Assembly: GCF_022654015.1 (NCBI RefSeq)
Contig: NZ_CP073063.1
Span: 2,935,501 to 2,999,500, forward strand
Direction: 5' to 3'
Source of the DNA: Brevundimonas diminuta
GTDB taxonomy: Bacteria > Pseudomonadota > Alphaproteobacteria > Caulobacterales > Caulobacteraceae
DNA: 64,000 bases
Shown here: positions 43,248 through 52,694 of the stretch, one piece after another
How the letters are laid out: every line of letters begins with the position of its first letter
Position numbering within the stretch: the stretch's first letter is position 1
Notes under the pieces: generated by a model
The model's database searches: none
Told to the model about the DNA's origin: nothing
Seen by the model: only the letters and a program-made list of their open reading frames with translations
Translations under genes and position numbers: made by a program

Positions 43248-43469
43248 ATGCAGCCCGAACCCAACAGCTTTCAGACCGGCCTGTCCGACGAGGCCATGCA
43301 GACGCTGAAGACGCAGTTGGTCGATCTGGTCGAGCCTTTGAGCGACCACCAGCTGCTGGATCTCGCCGACGGCATCCATGAGATGCTGCGCCAGCGCCGC
43401 ATGGTCCGCCAGCACCATGCCGAGCGCATGAACGCGCGCACCCGGCACGGCGTGGACCTTCGCATCTAG
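43248..43469 (+). CDS. Small hypothetical protein
   Basis: The 73-residue protein has a strong AGGAGG 6 nt upstream of its ATG. It is mostly helical and charged: 'SDEAMQTLKTQLVDLVEPLSDHQLLDLADGIHEMLRQRRMVRQHHAERMNAR'. No family or motif is recognised. It diverges from rpsD (250 bp), and its stop overlaps the convergent MBL gene by 4 bp. Confidence 0.7.
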   Translation: MQPEPNSFQTGLSDEAMQTLKTQLVDLVEPLSDHQLLDLADGIHEMLRQRRMVRQHHAERMNARTRHGVDLRI

Positions 43470-44404
43470 TCCTTCGCAGACTGCGCTTCTGAGATGAACA
43501 TGGCGCGGCCTTCGCGGGTCGCCACCTTGCCCAGGCCCGGGAACGGGAAGTGATAGGCGTAGATGTGGGCGCCGGAGTTGCGCAGCGCCGTCACCTCGTC
43601 CAGCCGCGCCTTCAGGCCTGCCGCCTGATCGTCGTCATAGCCGACGTTCCAGTCCGGATGTTCGACCGACAGGATCCAGTGGTGCATCAGGTCGCCGATG
43701 TACAGCAGCTGGTTCTGGCCGTCGGCGATCAAATAGGCGACGTGGCCCGGCGTATGGCCGGCCGTATCCTGAGATTGGACCCCCGGCGCGACCTCGCCGC
43801 CGGGTTCGAAGGCCTGGACCTTGGGCGTGATGATCCGCACCAGATCGGCCAGTTCGGGATTGGCGCGGATGGACGCCCATTCCGCCTGCGACATCCGGAT
43901 CGCCGCATTTGGGAAGGCCAGGCCGCCATTGCGGATCAGGCCGCCGACATGGTCCGGGTGGCCGTGCGAGATCAGCACGTCGGTGATCGAGGCCGGATCG
44001 ACGCCCGCCTTTTGCAGGCTGTCCATCAACTGGCCTTTGCGCTCGCCCAGGCCCGTGTCGAACAGCATCGTGCGGGCGCCGTTCCTTACAAGCAACGGAT
44101 GGATTTCCAGCATGATCGGATCAGCCGGCTGTCCGGCGGCGGTGAGCGGGGCGGCGACCGCCTGCGGCGTCAGGCCGACGCCGAAAGTCTGGTTGTCGTT
44201 CTTGACCGGATTTTCGCCGTCGAACAGGGCGATGGCGTCCAGTGCGCCGATCTTGAAACGATAGACCGGCTTCTCGGCCGGGGCCGCGACGGTCTGGGTG
44301 GGGTTGGGCGGCGCGGGATCGCCGGGCTTCTGCGCATCCGCCTGGGGGTTACAGGCCGCCAGCATCAGCGCCGCGAAAGCAGCACCCGTCATCATCATCC
44401 GCAT
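43466..44404 (-). CDS. MBL-fold metallohydrolase lipoprotein
   Basis: The 312-residue protein has a lipobox ('MLAACNPQ'), a Pro-rich linker, and a metallo-beta-lactamase fold with the zinc motif 'SHGHPDHVGG'. Further metal ligands lie in 'DTAGHTPGHVAY' and 'YIGDLMHH', with a terminal His in 'IYAYHFPFPG'. It resembles AHL-lactonase or methyl-parathion-hydrolase-like exported hydrolases. The substrate cannot be told from the sequence. It would act in the periplasm or at a membrane. Confidence 0.88.
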   Translation of the reverse strand: MRMMMTGAAFAALMLAACNPQADAQKPGDPAPPNPTQTVAAPAEKPVYRFKIGALDAIALFDGENPVKNDNQTFGVGLTPQAVAAPLTAAGQPADPIMLEIHPLLVRNGARTMLFDTGLGERKGQLMDSLQKAGVDPASITDVLISHGHPDHVGGLIRNGGLAFPNAAIRMSQAEWASIRANPELADLVRIITPKVQAFEPGGEVAPGVQSQDTAGHTPGHVAYLIADGQNQLLYIGDLMHHWILSVEHPDWNVGYDDDQAAGLKARLDEVTALRNSGAHIYAYHFPFPGLGKVATREGRAMFISEAQSAKD

Positions 44405-44435
44405 CGCTTCGATCTCCGTTTGCGATGACGCAATC

Positions 44436-44466
44436 GAAAACGCCCGCCGGAGGTTCCGGCGGGCGT
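44436..44466 (-). terminator. Strong hairpin terminator of sodB
   Basis: A perfect 12-bp stem (44440-44451 with 44455-44466, 3-nt loop) is followed on the minus strand by TTTTCG. It lies 33 nt past the sodB stop. Confidence 0.85.
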
Positions 44467-44498
44467 CGTCATCTCTCGATCTTTGGGCTGAACCGGCC

Positions 44499-45110
44499 TT
44501 ATTTGGCGGCGGCGTAGAGTTCGTTGACCTTGTTCCAGTTCACCACCGTCCAGAACGACTTCAGATAGTCGGCGCGGCGGTTCTGGTATTTCAGATAGTA
44601 GGCGTGCTCCCACACGTCGGCGCCCAGGATGACCTCGCCGCGCTCGTCCACGACGTCCATCAGCGGATTGTCCTGGTTCGGGGTCGAGGTGATTTTCAGC
44701 TTGCCGTTCTGCACGATCAGCCAGGCCCAGCCCGAACCGAACTGCGCGGCGCCGGCGGCGTTGAAGTCTTCCTTGAACTTGTCCATGCCGCCCAGATCGG
44801 CGTCGATGGCGGCCTTCAGCTCGGCCGAGGGCTCACCCGCCTGATCGGCCGGGGCCAGCAGTTCCCAGAACAGGCTGTGGTTCCAGTGACCGCCGCCGTT
44901 GTTGCGCACGGCCTTGGGCGCGGTCGAGATGCTGGTGAAGATTTCCTCCAGCGACTTGCCCTGCAAGCTCTCATCGGCGTCGACGGCCTTGTTCAGGTTG
45001 TCGACATAGGTCTGGTGGTGCTTGTCGTGGTGGAAGGTCATCGTCTCCTTGTCGATGGCCGGCTCCAGCGCGTCATAGGCGTAGGGCAGCGGGGGCAGGG
45101 TGAAGGCCAT
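44499..45110 (-). CDS. sodB: Superoxide dismutase, Fe type
   Basis: The cytosolic enzyme converts superoxide to O2 and H2O2. The 203-residue protein has metal ligands His in '[18 protein letters not shown]', His in 'NHSLFWELL', and Asp/His in '[20 protein letters not shown]'. '[11 protein letters not shown]' is the SOD signature; its Gln placement (AQFGSG) points to the Fe form, although cambialism cannot be excluded. The ATG at 45110 has GAGGA upstream. Confidence 0.96.
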   Translation of the reverse strand: MAFTLPPLPYAYDALEPAIDKETMTFHHDKHHQTYVDNLNKAVDADESLQGKSLEEIFTSISTAPKAVRNNGGGHWNHSLFWELLAPADQAGEPSAELKAAIDADLGGMDKFKEDFNAAGAAQFGSGWAWLIVQNGKLKITSTPNQDNPLMDVVDERGEVILGADVWEHAYYLKYQNRRADYLKSFWTVVNWNKVNELYAAAK

Positions 45111-45217
45111 GGGAGGTTCCTCTCGCGACAAGTTTCCGAAGCGCCTCATCTAGGCGCCCGTTCATGAAACCCAAGCGACAGCGCCTGGATTTGTTCCGAC
45201 TTATCGACCCGTAACGG

Positions 45218-45442
45218 TCAAGCTGGCAAGTTCGCCTTCAGGCAATCGCGAACGGCGCGCTTCACGTCACCCGGCGCATTGGGCTCGTCCACGCCCTCCG
45301 CTGCGAAGACGGCGCGCACGGCGGCGTCCAACCCCTTGGGCAGCGCCTCGATCACCCGCTTCTGTCCCTTGGCGTGCAGGCAATAGCCCACCTCGCGGCA
45401 CAGGGCGGAAAACATCGGTTCGTAGGGATCGGAAGCGCTCAT
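45218..45442 (-). CDS. Small hypothetical protein, last gene of the formaldehyde operon
   Basis: The 74-residue protein has three cysteines ('FSALCREVGYCLHAKGQ', 'VRDCLKANLPA') and a helical pattern. It has no signal peptide and no recognised family. It starts 15 bp after the DUF4350-like gene and probably shares its transcript. Confidence 0.6.
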   Translation of the reverse strand: MSASDPYEPMFSALCREVGYCLHAKGQKRVIEALPKGLDAAVRAVFAAEGVDEPNAPGDVKRAVRDCLKANLPA

Positions 45443-45457
45443 GGCGGCCCTGTAGCA

Positions 45458-46417
45458 TCAGGGGAGCAGACGCGACAGCCAGTGCATCAGGTTCAGCACG
45501 AACTGCTGATCGTCATGACCGGCCGTATTCAGTCCCATGCGAACGGGCTCGCGATCCGGCTGGTCGGGAAAACGTACGATCTGGGCCGTGAGCATCCCCG
45601 CCTCTCCCAGCACGACCACCCGCCCCGCGCCAAAGCGCAAAGCCAGACCTTGGGCGGGTAAGGCGGGCCGCGACAGCTCGGCAAGGACGACGGCTGGATC
45701 CTGCCCGGCCCGAAGCCGCGTCAGGATCGTTTGCAAGGCTTCGAGATCGGGAGCCTCTCGCGCATCTGCGCTCATCGCCAGCAACACCGTTGCGTCGGCC
45801 GGCCCCGACAGCGACTGCCCGGTGAAGCTCATGACGACCTTCAAGTGCTCGCTTTGTTCGCGGCCCTCGACAATCGGATGATCCGCGAGCGCCGGACGCG
45901 GAAAGACCAGATTGGCCGTGACATCGCCGCCCACGGGCTGGAAGGCGTAGCCCGTTCCCATCGTCACACCAAACTTGGCAGCCAGGGCTTCGGCGGCGGA
46001 ACCATGAGGCGCGTGATCGGCGGCCAGAAGCAACGCCCCGCCGTGCTCCACCCATCGGCGGATCGCCTCGATCTCGTCGTCGTCGAAAGCCGAGGCGCGC
46101 GGGCCGTCCGCCGGTCGCGCCGGATTGGCGATGACCAACACCGCCACGCCATCAAGCGCGCCGGGCGCATCGAGACGCCCCCGGCTGGCTTCGATCCGAT
46201 ATCCATCGGCCCGCAACAGCGCGGCGAAGGCGGCATAACGACCTTCGATGGTCTGCTCGCTGCCGTGGCCCTGATCGACAAGCACGACAGGCCCATCCGC
46301 CGCATAGGCCGGCGAGGCTACCTTTGGCCGCCAATCCAGATCGCCGACCTGCTCTTGCGCCAAGGCTGGGCCTGCCAGAAGCAGGACTGCGACAGCGATC
46401 CAACCCCGGCGTCCCAT
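45458..46417 (-). CDS. Exported DUF4350-like (GATase-fold) protein
   Basis: The 319-residue precursor has a signal peptide ending 'AGPALAQ' (about residue 21). The body looks like a class-I glutaminase-fold domain without catalytic Cys: 'GPVVLVDQGHGSEQTIEGRYAAFAALLRADGYRIE', 'GVAVLVIANPARP', 'IRRWVEHGGALLLAADHAPHG', 'GRVVVLGEAGMLTAQ'. DUF4350 proteins have this shape. It starts 7 bp after fghA; why it travels with formaldehyde genes is unclear. Confidence 0.75.
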   Translation of the reverse strand: MGRRGWIAVAVLLLAGPALAQEQVGDLDWRPKVASPAYAADGPVVLVDQGHGSEQTIEGRYAAFAALLRADGYRIEASRGRLDAPGALDGVAVLVIANPARPADGPRASAFDDDEIEAIRRWVEHGGALLLAADHAPHGSAAEALAAKFGVTMGTGYAFQPVGGDVTANLVFPRPALADHPIVEGREQSEHLKVVMSFTGQSLSGPADATVLLAMSADAREAPDLEALQTILTRLRAGQDPAVVLAELSRPALPAQGLALRFGAGRVVVLGEAGMLTAQIVRFPDQPDREPVRMGLNTAGHDDQQFVLNLMHWLSRLLP

Positions 46418-46424
46418 CAGGCGC

Positions 46425-47258
46425 CTAGACCTTCAAGCGTTCGGCGTGGAAGGCGATGTGGTCGGCGATGAAGCTGGCCATGAAGAAGTAGGAGTGGTCG
46501 TAGCCGGGTTGCATTCGGATCGTGACCTTCTGGCCGGCGGCGTCGGCGGCGGCTTGAAGCAACTCGGGCTTCAGCTGGTCGATCAGGAAGCTGTCGGTGT
46601 CCCCCTGGTCGATCAGGATGTCGTCATAGACGCCCTTCGCCGCACCCGCTGCGATCAGCTTGGCGGCGTCGTGACGGTCCCACGTCGTCCGGTCGTCGCC
46701 CAGATAGGCGATGAAGGCCTTTTCACCCCAGGCGCACCGGGTGGGCGAGGAGATCGGCGCAAAGGCGGAGACCGAACGGAACAGGTGGGGGTGGTTCAAC
46801 GCCAGGGTCAGCGCCCCGTGGCCGCCCATCGAATGGCCGCTGATCGAGCGGACGCCCGTGGTCGCAAACTCGGCGTCGATCAGGGCGATCAGTTCCTCGG
46901 TGACATAGGTCTCCATGCGGAAATGCGGCGCCCAGGGCGCCTGCGTCGCATCGACGTAGAAGCCCGCGCCCTGGCCCAGGTCATAGGCGGGATCATCGGC
47001 GACGTCGTCTCCGCGCGGCGAGGTGTCGGGCGCCACGATGATGACACCGTGTTCGGCGGCGGCCTGATAGGCCCCGGCCTTGGTGGTGAAGTTGTCCTCG
47101 GTGCAGGTCAGGCCCGACAGCCAGATCAGCACGGGAAAAGGCCCCTCGCCCGCTGGCGTGAAGACCGACAGCGTCATCGGCGTGCCGGTCGCCGTGCTGT
47201 CGTGCTTCAGATAACGCAGGGTCCCGCCGTGGACGGCGTGGGTCTTGGTGGTTTCCAC
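46425..47258 (-). CDS. fghA: S-formylglutathione hydrolase
   Basis: This esterase splits S-formylglutathione to formate and GSH, the second step of GSH-dependent formaldehyde removal. The 277-residue alpha/beta hydrolase has the nucleophile Ser in 'SISGHSMGGHGALTLAL', Asp in 'DQGDTDSFLIDQLKPE' and His in 'MQPGYDHSYFFMASF'. It begins directly after the VOC-gene stop codon, inside an operon with frmA. Confidence 0.96.
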   Translation of the reverse strand: METTKTHAVHGGTLRYLKHDSTATGTPMTLSVFTPAGEGPFPVLIWLSGLTCTEDNFTTKAGAYQAAAEHGVIIVAPDTSPRGDDVADDPAYDLGQGAGFYVDATQAPWAPHFRMETYVTEELIALIDAEFATTGVRSISGHSMGGHGALTLALNHPHLFRSVSAFAPISSPTRCAWGEKAFIAYLGDDRTTWDRHDAAKLIAAGAAKGVYDDILIDQGDTDSFLIDQLKPELLQAAADAAGQKVTIRMQPGYDHSYFFMASFIADHIAFHAERLKV

Positions 47259-47645
47259 TCAGTCGGTCTTTCGGTGCATGGCGCAGATCTTGTTGCCCGA
47301 CGGATCGCGCAGATAGGCCAGGATCATGGGGCCGAAGGGGCCCTTGCGTTCGCCGGGCGGGTCCTCGATGGCGCGACCGCCGGCGGCGACGCCGGCGTCA
47401 TGGAAGGCCTGGACCATCTCGGGCGTCTTGGCGTGAAAACCGATGGTGCCGCCGTTGGCGTGGCAGGCCGGCTCGCCGTCGATCGGCGCGCCGATCGCAA
47501 AGGCGCTCATGCGGGTGCGCCACCAGTAGCGGCCCTTGGGGTCCGGCCCCTGGCCCGGCTCGACGCCAAGGGCGCCGAGCGCGGCGTCATAGAACTGGCG
47601 CGACGCCTCTATGTCGTTGGCGCCGACAGTGACGTGGGTGAACAT
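47259..47645 (-). CDS. VOC/glyoxalase-like domain protein
   Basis: The 128-residue single-module protein of the vicinal oxygen chelate superfamily begins 'FTHVTVGANDIEASRQFYDAALGALGV'. It ends 'YLRDPSGNKICAMHRKTD', with His and Glu/Asp positions for metal binding. It is sandwiched between frmA and fghA, so it may handle a glutathione adduct or by-product; this is inference from context only. Confidence 0.88.
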   Translation of the reverse strand: MFTHVTVGANDIEASRQFYDAALGALGVEPGQGPDPKGRYWWRTRMSAFAIGAPIDGEPACHANGGTIGFHAKTPEMVQAFHDAGVAAGGRAIEDPPGERKGPFGPMILAYLRDPSGNKICAMHRKTD

Positions 47646-47706
47646 GGTCAGACCTCCCTCTTTCAGTCCGTTTTGTTAAACAACGAACCGGGCGACGCGC
47701 AAGGCG

Positions 47707-48813
<1,107 letters not shown>

Positions 48814-48933
48814 GATCTTAGATCCTCCGGAGGCCCCTATCGCTCGCCGCGCGGCGGCTCGCTGCTTGAGGGGATTTGCGCCCCTTGTACGCCGCGCCGC
48901 GCCTGGCCGAAACGGCGACAACCGCAAAACATT

Positions 48934-48952
48934 ATTGTCACGTTGCAACAAT
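48934..48952. promoter_or_regulatory. LysR-type box between frmA and lysR
   Basis: ATTGT-N9-ACAAT, containing the T-N11-A pattern of LysR-family sites, lies 18 bp before the lysR start and 121 bp before frmA. It is placed to autoregulate lysR and perhaps control the frm operon. Confidence 0.5.
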
Positions 48953-48969
48953 CATGATCGAACGTCCCG

Positions 48970-49854
48970 ATGAGCCGCTGGGACGGGATCGACGAATTCA
49001 CTGCTGTCGCCGAACAGGCAAGCTTCTCGGCCGCCGCGCGGCGCCTTGGCCTATCGACCTCGGCCGTCAGCCGCGAGATCGCCCGGCTGGAAGACCGGCT
49101 GCAGACCCGCCTGCTCCACCGCACCACCCGCCGGGTCGAGCTGACCGACGCGGGCCGCGACTTCCTGGCCCGCTGTCGCCGCCTGATCGACGAACGCGAC
49201 GAGGCCTTGGCCGCGGTCCAGCCCGATGATCAGGCCCCGCGCGGCCTGCTGCGCATGACCTGTTCGGTCTCCTATGGCGAGCGTTTCATCGCCCCGGCCG
49301 TCAACGCCTTCGCGCGCCAAAACCCCGAGCTGCGGATCGAGCTGGATCTCGACAACCGCCTGCGCGATCTGGTCGGCGACGGCTATGATCTGGCGGTCCG
49401 GTTCGGCCATCTGACCGACTCGCGGCTGATGGCCCGACGGCTGGCCTCGCGGCGGCTGATCCTGTGCGCCAGCCCCGACTATCTGGCGCGTCGCGGCGCC
49501 CCGCGCGACCTGTCCGAGATCCCCAGCCACGACGGCCTGATCGGCTCGGCCGAGCACTGGCGCTTCACCGAGGCCGGGAGAGAGGTGACTTTGCGCCCCT
49601 CCGGCCGCTGGAGCTGCAACTCCGGCGCGGCGGTGCTGGACGCCGCCTTGCAGGGGCTGGGCCTGTGCCAGCTGCCCGACTTCTACGTCGCCGAAGCACT
49701 GGCCTCGGGCGCCCTCGCCTCCCTGCTGGACGACCAACGCCCGCCCGACGAAGGCGTCTGGGCCGTCCACCCCCACCCTCGCCACGTCCCGCCCAAGGTC
49801 CGCGCCATGATCGACTGGCTGCACGACCGTCTCGCCCAAAGGAGCCCAGCATGA
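48970..49854 (+). CDS. LysR-family transcriptional regulator
   Basis: The 294-residue protein has an N-terminal winged HTH ('FTAVAEQASFSAAARRLGLSTSAVSREIARLEDRLQTRLLHRTTRRVELT'). A CrgA/DsdC-like effector domain starts at 'GLLRMTCSVSYGERFIAPAV'. The inducer is unknown. It diverges from the frm operon and overlaps cobB by 4 bp, so possible targets are its own operon and frmA. Confidence 0.93.
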   Translation: MSRWDGIDEFTAVAEQASFSAAARRLGLSTSAVSREIARLEDRLQTRLLHRTTRRVELTDAGRDFLARCRRLIDERDEALAAVQPDDQAPRGLLRMTCSVSYGERFIAPAVNAFARQNPELRIELDLDNRLRDLVGDGYDLAVRFGHLTDSRLMARRLASRRLILCASPDYLARRGAPRDLSEIPSHDGLIGSAEHWRFTEAGREVTLRPSGRWSCNSGAAVLDAALQGLGLCQLPDFYVAEALASGALASLLDDQRPPDEGVWAVHPHPRHVPPKVRAMIDWLHDRLAQRSPA

Positions 49855-50552
49855 ACCTCGTCGTCCTGACCGGCGCCGGCGTCTCGGCCGAAAGCGGCGT
49901 GCCGACCTTCCGCGCCTCGGACGGCCTGTGGGAGGGGCATCGCATCGAAGAGGTGGCGACGCCCGAGGGCTTTGCGGCCGACCCGGCCCTGGTGCAGGAC
50001 TTCTACAACCAGCGGCGGCGACAGTTGGCCGAGGTCCAGCCGAATGCGGCGCACCAGGCGCTGGCGGCGTTGGCGGCGCGGTGGCGGGGCGACTTTCTGC
50101 TGGTGACGCAGAACGTCGATGATCTGCACGACCGGGCGCATGAACAGACGCCGCCGGCCGCCGGGTTTGAGTTGATCCATATGCACGGCGAGCTGCGGAA
50201 AGGTCGCTGCACCCGGTCGGGCGTCGTCATGGATTGGGCCGGAGACATGGCGGCGGACGAGGCCTCGCGGCATCATCCCGACGGCGTCATGCGGCCGCAC
50301 ATCGTCTGGTTCGGGGAGATGCCGCTTCAGATGGAGCGGATCGAGCGGGCGTTGGAAGCCTGCGACCTGTTCGTGTCCATCGGCACGTCGGGCGCGGTCT
50401 ATCCGGCGGCGGGGTTCGTGCAGGCGGCGCGGTATGCCGGGGCGCGGACGGTGGAGATCAATCTGGAGCCGACGTCTGGCGCGCGCCTGTTCGACGAAGG
50501 CGTTTACGGACCGGCGACGCAGGCCGTGCCGGCCTTCTTCGACACGCTGTAG
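49851..50552 (+). CDS. cobB: NAD-dependent protein deacylase, sirtuin (CobB-like), zinc cysteines mostly lost
   Basis: The 233-residue sirtuin has 'LVVLTGAGVSAESGVPTFRASDGLW', 'TQNVDDLHDRAH', 'HMHGEL' (catalytic His) and 'GTSGAVYPAAGFVQAA'. 'FYNQRRRQ' gives the Tyr-x-x-Arg pair of desuccinylase-type (SIRT5/CobB) enzymes. E. coli CobB has a zinc knuckle with several Cys; here only one Cys (in 'GRCTRSGVVMDW') remains and the second pair is replaced by 'ASRHHPDG'. It overlaps lysR by 4 bp, with AAAGGAG upstream of the ATG. Confidence 0.92.
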   Translation: MNLVVLTGAGVSAESGVPTFRASDGLWEGHRIEEVATPEGFAADPALVQDFYNQRRRQLAEVQPNAAHQALAALAARWRGDFLLVTQNVDDLHDRAHEQTPPAAGFELIHMHGELRKGRCTRSGVVMDWAGDMAADEASRHHPDGVMRPHIVWFGEMPLQMERIERALEACDLFVSIGTSGAVYPAAGFVQAARYAGARTVEINLEPTSGARLFDEGVYGPATQAVPAFFDTL

Positions 50553-50559
50553 AGACGAA

Positions 50560-50590
50560 AACGGCGGCCGCTGCGAGGGCGGCCGCCGTT
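50560..50590. terminator. Bidirectional hairpin between cobB and the OmpA-like gene
   Basis: A perfect 12-bp stem (50560-50571 with 50579-50590) is preceded by an A-run, which becomes a T-run for the minus strand. It serves two convergent genes. Confidence 0.75.
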
Positions 50591-50619
50591 CCGGCGTTCG
50601 AGGTCGAGGTCGAGGCGAC

Positions 50620-51171
50620 TTAGGCCAGGACGACGATGGTCACGCGGCGGTTCTGCGAACGGCCCTCGGGCGTGTCGTTCGAGGCCACCGGCTGTTCCTG
50701 GCCATAGGAGATGGTGGCCATGCGGTTCAGGGCGACGCCCTGGCGGTTCAGGAAGCGACGCACGGCCTCGGCGCGTTGCTCGCCCAGCTGATCGTTATGC
50801 TCGGGCGTGCCGGTCGAGTCGGTGTAGCCCTGGATTTCCAGATAGACGTTCTTGTTCTCACCCTGCAGACGCTGGGCGAACTGGGCCAGTCGCTGCTCTG
50901 CCTCGGGCGACAGGGCCGCCGCGTCGGTGGGGAATTTCACGGAATCGTCCGACAGCACGACCTGATAGAGGAACTTGCCCTCAGCCAGTTTGTGCGCGTC
51001 GTTGGCGCGTTGCAGGGCCTGGCCTGCGGTGCCTTCGACGGTGGTCACGCGGTTGTCGACGACTTCGACCTGATCACGCACGAAACGATGGCTGGCGCAG
51101 CCGCTGGCCGCAAAGCCGAGGGCGATGAGGGCGCCGCCGACGACCGCCGTCCTGAGTTTCGATCTGCTCAA
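50620..51171 (-). CDS. OmpA-family peptidoglycan-binding lipoprotein
   Basis: The 183-residue lipoprotein has a lipobox at Cys25 ('LGFAASGCAS'), a helical linker with 'QVEVVDNRVTTVEGTAGQALQRANDAHKLAEGKF', and a C-terminal OmpA domain. The OmpA domain reads 'VYLEIQGYTDSTGTPEHNDQLGEQRAEAVRRFLNRQGV' and ends 'EGRSQNRRVTIVV'. It anchors the outer membrane to peptidoglycan. The start is TTG at 51171 because AAGGAG lies 8 nt upstream; the frame extends to 51429 but with no signal-like start there. Confidence 0.88.
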   Translation of the reverse strand: MSRSKLRTAVVGGALIALGFAASGCASHRFVRDQVEVVDNRVTTVEGTAGQALQRANDAHKLAEGKFLYQVVLSDDSVKFPTDAAALSPEAEQRLAQFAQRLQGENKNVYLEIQGYTDSTGTPEHNDQLGEQRAEAVRRFLNRQGVALNRMATISYGQEQPVASNDTPEGRSQNRRVTIVVLA

Positions 51172-51546
51172 GTTCTGTCTCCTTCTTGCCGGGAGCGCCA
51201 CACCCAGTTCATGCGCAAGATGAAAATGGCGTATGAGACAAGGCGGAGTAATGACGCGCTTTGGGCGGCATCGTGTCAGCTTGACCATAAGAGAGTCGAA
51301 TATTCGCGTTATTCTTGCAGAAGCACGGAACCATCGTGCCAGTGAAGACGTTGCGCCGCCGACGGCCGATGCCGGAGGGCGGACACGCTTATCTATCGCC
51401 GCTGTGCGCCGTCGCGCGGTTGTATTCACGCCGACGCCACTTTCCTGACGCGACCGAATGTTTTCAACGGGGCCTGGCGGTTTTTACAGGCGTTTTGTCC
51501 CGATGACCATGCGGCGGCGTGTTCAACTCCCATCACGGATCGGCGA
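51172..51546. other. Divergent intergenic region, 375 bp
   Basis: No gene is supported here. Short frames crossing it lack RBS and family features. It must hold promoters for the OmpA-like lipoprotein (minus) and the TonB-like gene (plus). A TTGACC at about 51290 is the only -35-like element I notice. Confidence 0.4.
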
Positions 51547-52380
51547 TTGAGCGCGGCGCGCACACGGCGCTGGGCGCTGGCGGCGACGCCGATCCTGGCC
51601 GCGCATCTGGGGCTGGCGCTTCTGATGCACGGCCAGGCGGAGCCGATCGTCGAGGCGCCGCAGACGCCGCCCATGATGATCGAACTGGTCGAGCCGCCCC
51701 CGCCGCCTCCCCCGCCCGCGCGCGTGATCGCGCCTGATCCCTCGCCCAAGCCCGAGGCGCCGGCCGCCGCCGCCCAGGCGGCCGCGCCGCCCAAACCCGC
51801 ACCCCAGCGGCGACCGCCGGCCGTGGCGGCGGCGCGACCGCGACTGGTGGTCAGCAAACGTCCGCCCGACGTCGACCCCCTGCCCGCCGCGCCCGCCCCG
51901 CCGGGTCCGCCCCTGCCCCTGCTGGGCGCAGCCCAGATCGCCGGCGCCATGACGGTCGGCGCAGGTCCGGGCGGCGGCGGCGGATCGGGCGTCGGCGGAT
52001 CGGGCGGCTCTGGCGGGACCGGCGCGGGATCAGGCTCGGGCGGGGGTTCGTGCGACATGGTGCGCTGGGTTCAGGACGCCGTGCGTGACGACCAGGCCGT
52101 GCGCCGCGCCGTCATAGCCGCATCCCAGGACATGGACGCGAACGGCCGCGCCATCCTGGTCTGGAACGGTGACTGGCTGCAAAGCCGCAACCAAGCCGGC
52201 AAGGGTCTGGCCGGCGTGCGCCAGGCCATCGCCCTGGAGGTCGCCTTCGCCCCGGCCGAGTGCAAGAGCCAGCGCATGACGGGCCTGGCGGTACTGAAGC
52301 TGGAAGACCGCCCGGGCGGCGCGCAACTGGCGCTGGGCAGGGGCAGCTGGCGCTGGTCGGACCTGCTGGGCGCAGGCTGA
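51547..52380 (+). CDS. TonB-like protein with Pro-rich and Gly-rich linkers and an unassigned C-terminal domain
   Basis: The 277-residue protein begins with a short cytosolic end and one TM anchor (about 10-28, 'ALAATPILAAHLGLALLM'). A periplasmic Pro-rich spacer follows ('VEPPPPPPPPARV', about 45-125), then a Gly/Ser linker (about 138-165), then a C-terminal domain of about 110 residues with two cysteines ('GGSCDMVRWVQDAVRDD', 'APAECKSQRMTG'). The C-terminal domain has 'AILVWNGDWLQS' and no TonB YP motif. The architecture says energy-transduction-like, but the domain is new to me. The start codon is TTG. No exbB/exbD genes are nearby. Confidence 0.75.
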   Translation: MSAARTRRWALAATPILAAHLGLALLMHGQAEPIVEAPQTPPMMIELVEPPPPPPPPARVIAPDPSPKPEAPAAAAQAAAPPKPAPQRRPPAVAAARPRLVVSKRPPDVDPLPAAPAPPGPPLPLLGAAQIAGAMTVGAGPGGGGGSGVGGSGGSGGTGAGSGSGGGSCDMVRWVQDAVRDDQAVRRAVIAASQDMDANGRAILVWNGDWLQSRNQAGKGLAGVRQAIALEVAFAPAECKSQRMTGLAVLKLEDRPGGAQLALGRGSWRWSDLLGAG

Positions 52381-52694
52381 GGCGCCGGCGCCAAATCAGA
52401 GGGTCGCATCGGAAAAACACCGTCTAATTCGTCTAATTCGTCTGATTTCTCTCTCCCCGACTATGCAACGTGTTTCGTGCGGACGAATTGAGACAGGATC
52501 GCACGGCTTAGAAGCGTGGGCAGGAAGATGACGCCGTCGGTCGATAGAGGATTGAAAATATTGGACTGACCTCAGGCGAATAGGATGGCCGGCCTCTTGG
52601 TGATCGTGCGTCGAGCGGAGCGAAACTGGAGGATCACGAAAGAAAGACGCGCGCGCGGTTGCGCTCCCCTCGCCGGACACGCACCTAGCCTGCC
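52381..52694. other. Intergenic region, 314 bp, with 9-bp triple repeat
   Basis: No gene is seen. At 52422-52448 the nonamer GTCTAATTC occurs twice in tandem, followed by a third degenerate unit (GTCTGATTT). The region precedes selO, whose RBS is not obvious. Confidence 0.45.
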
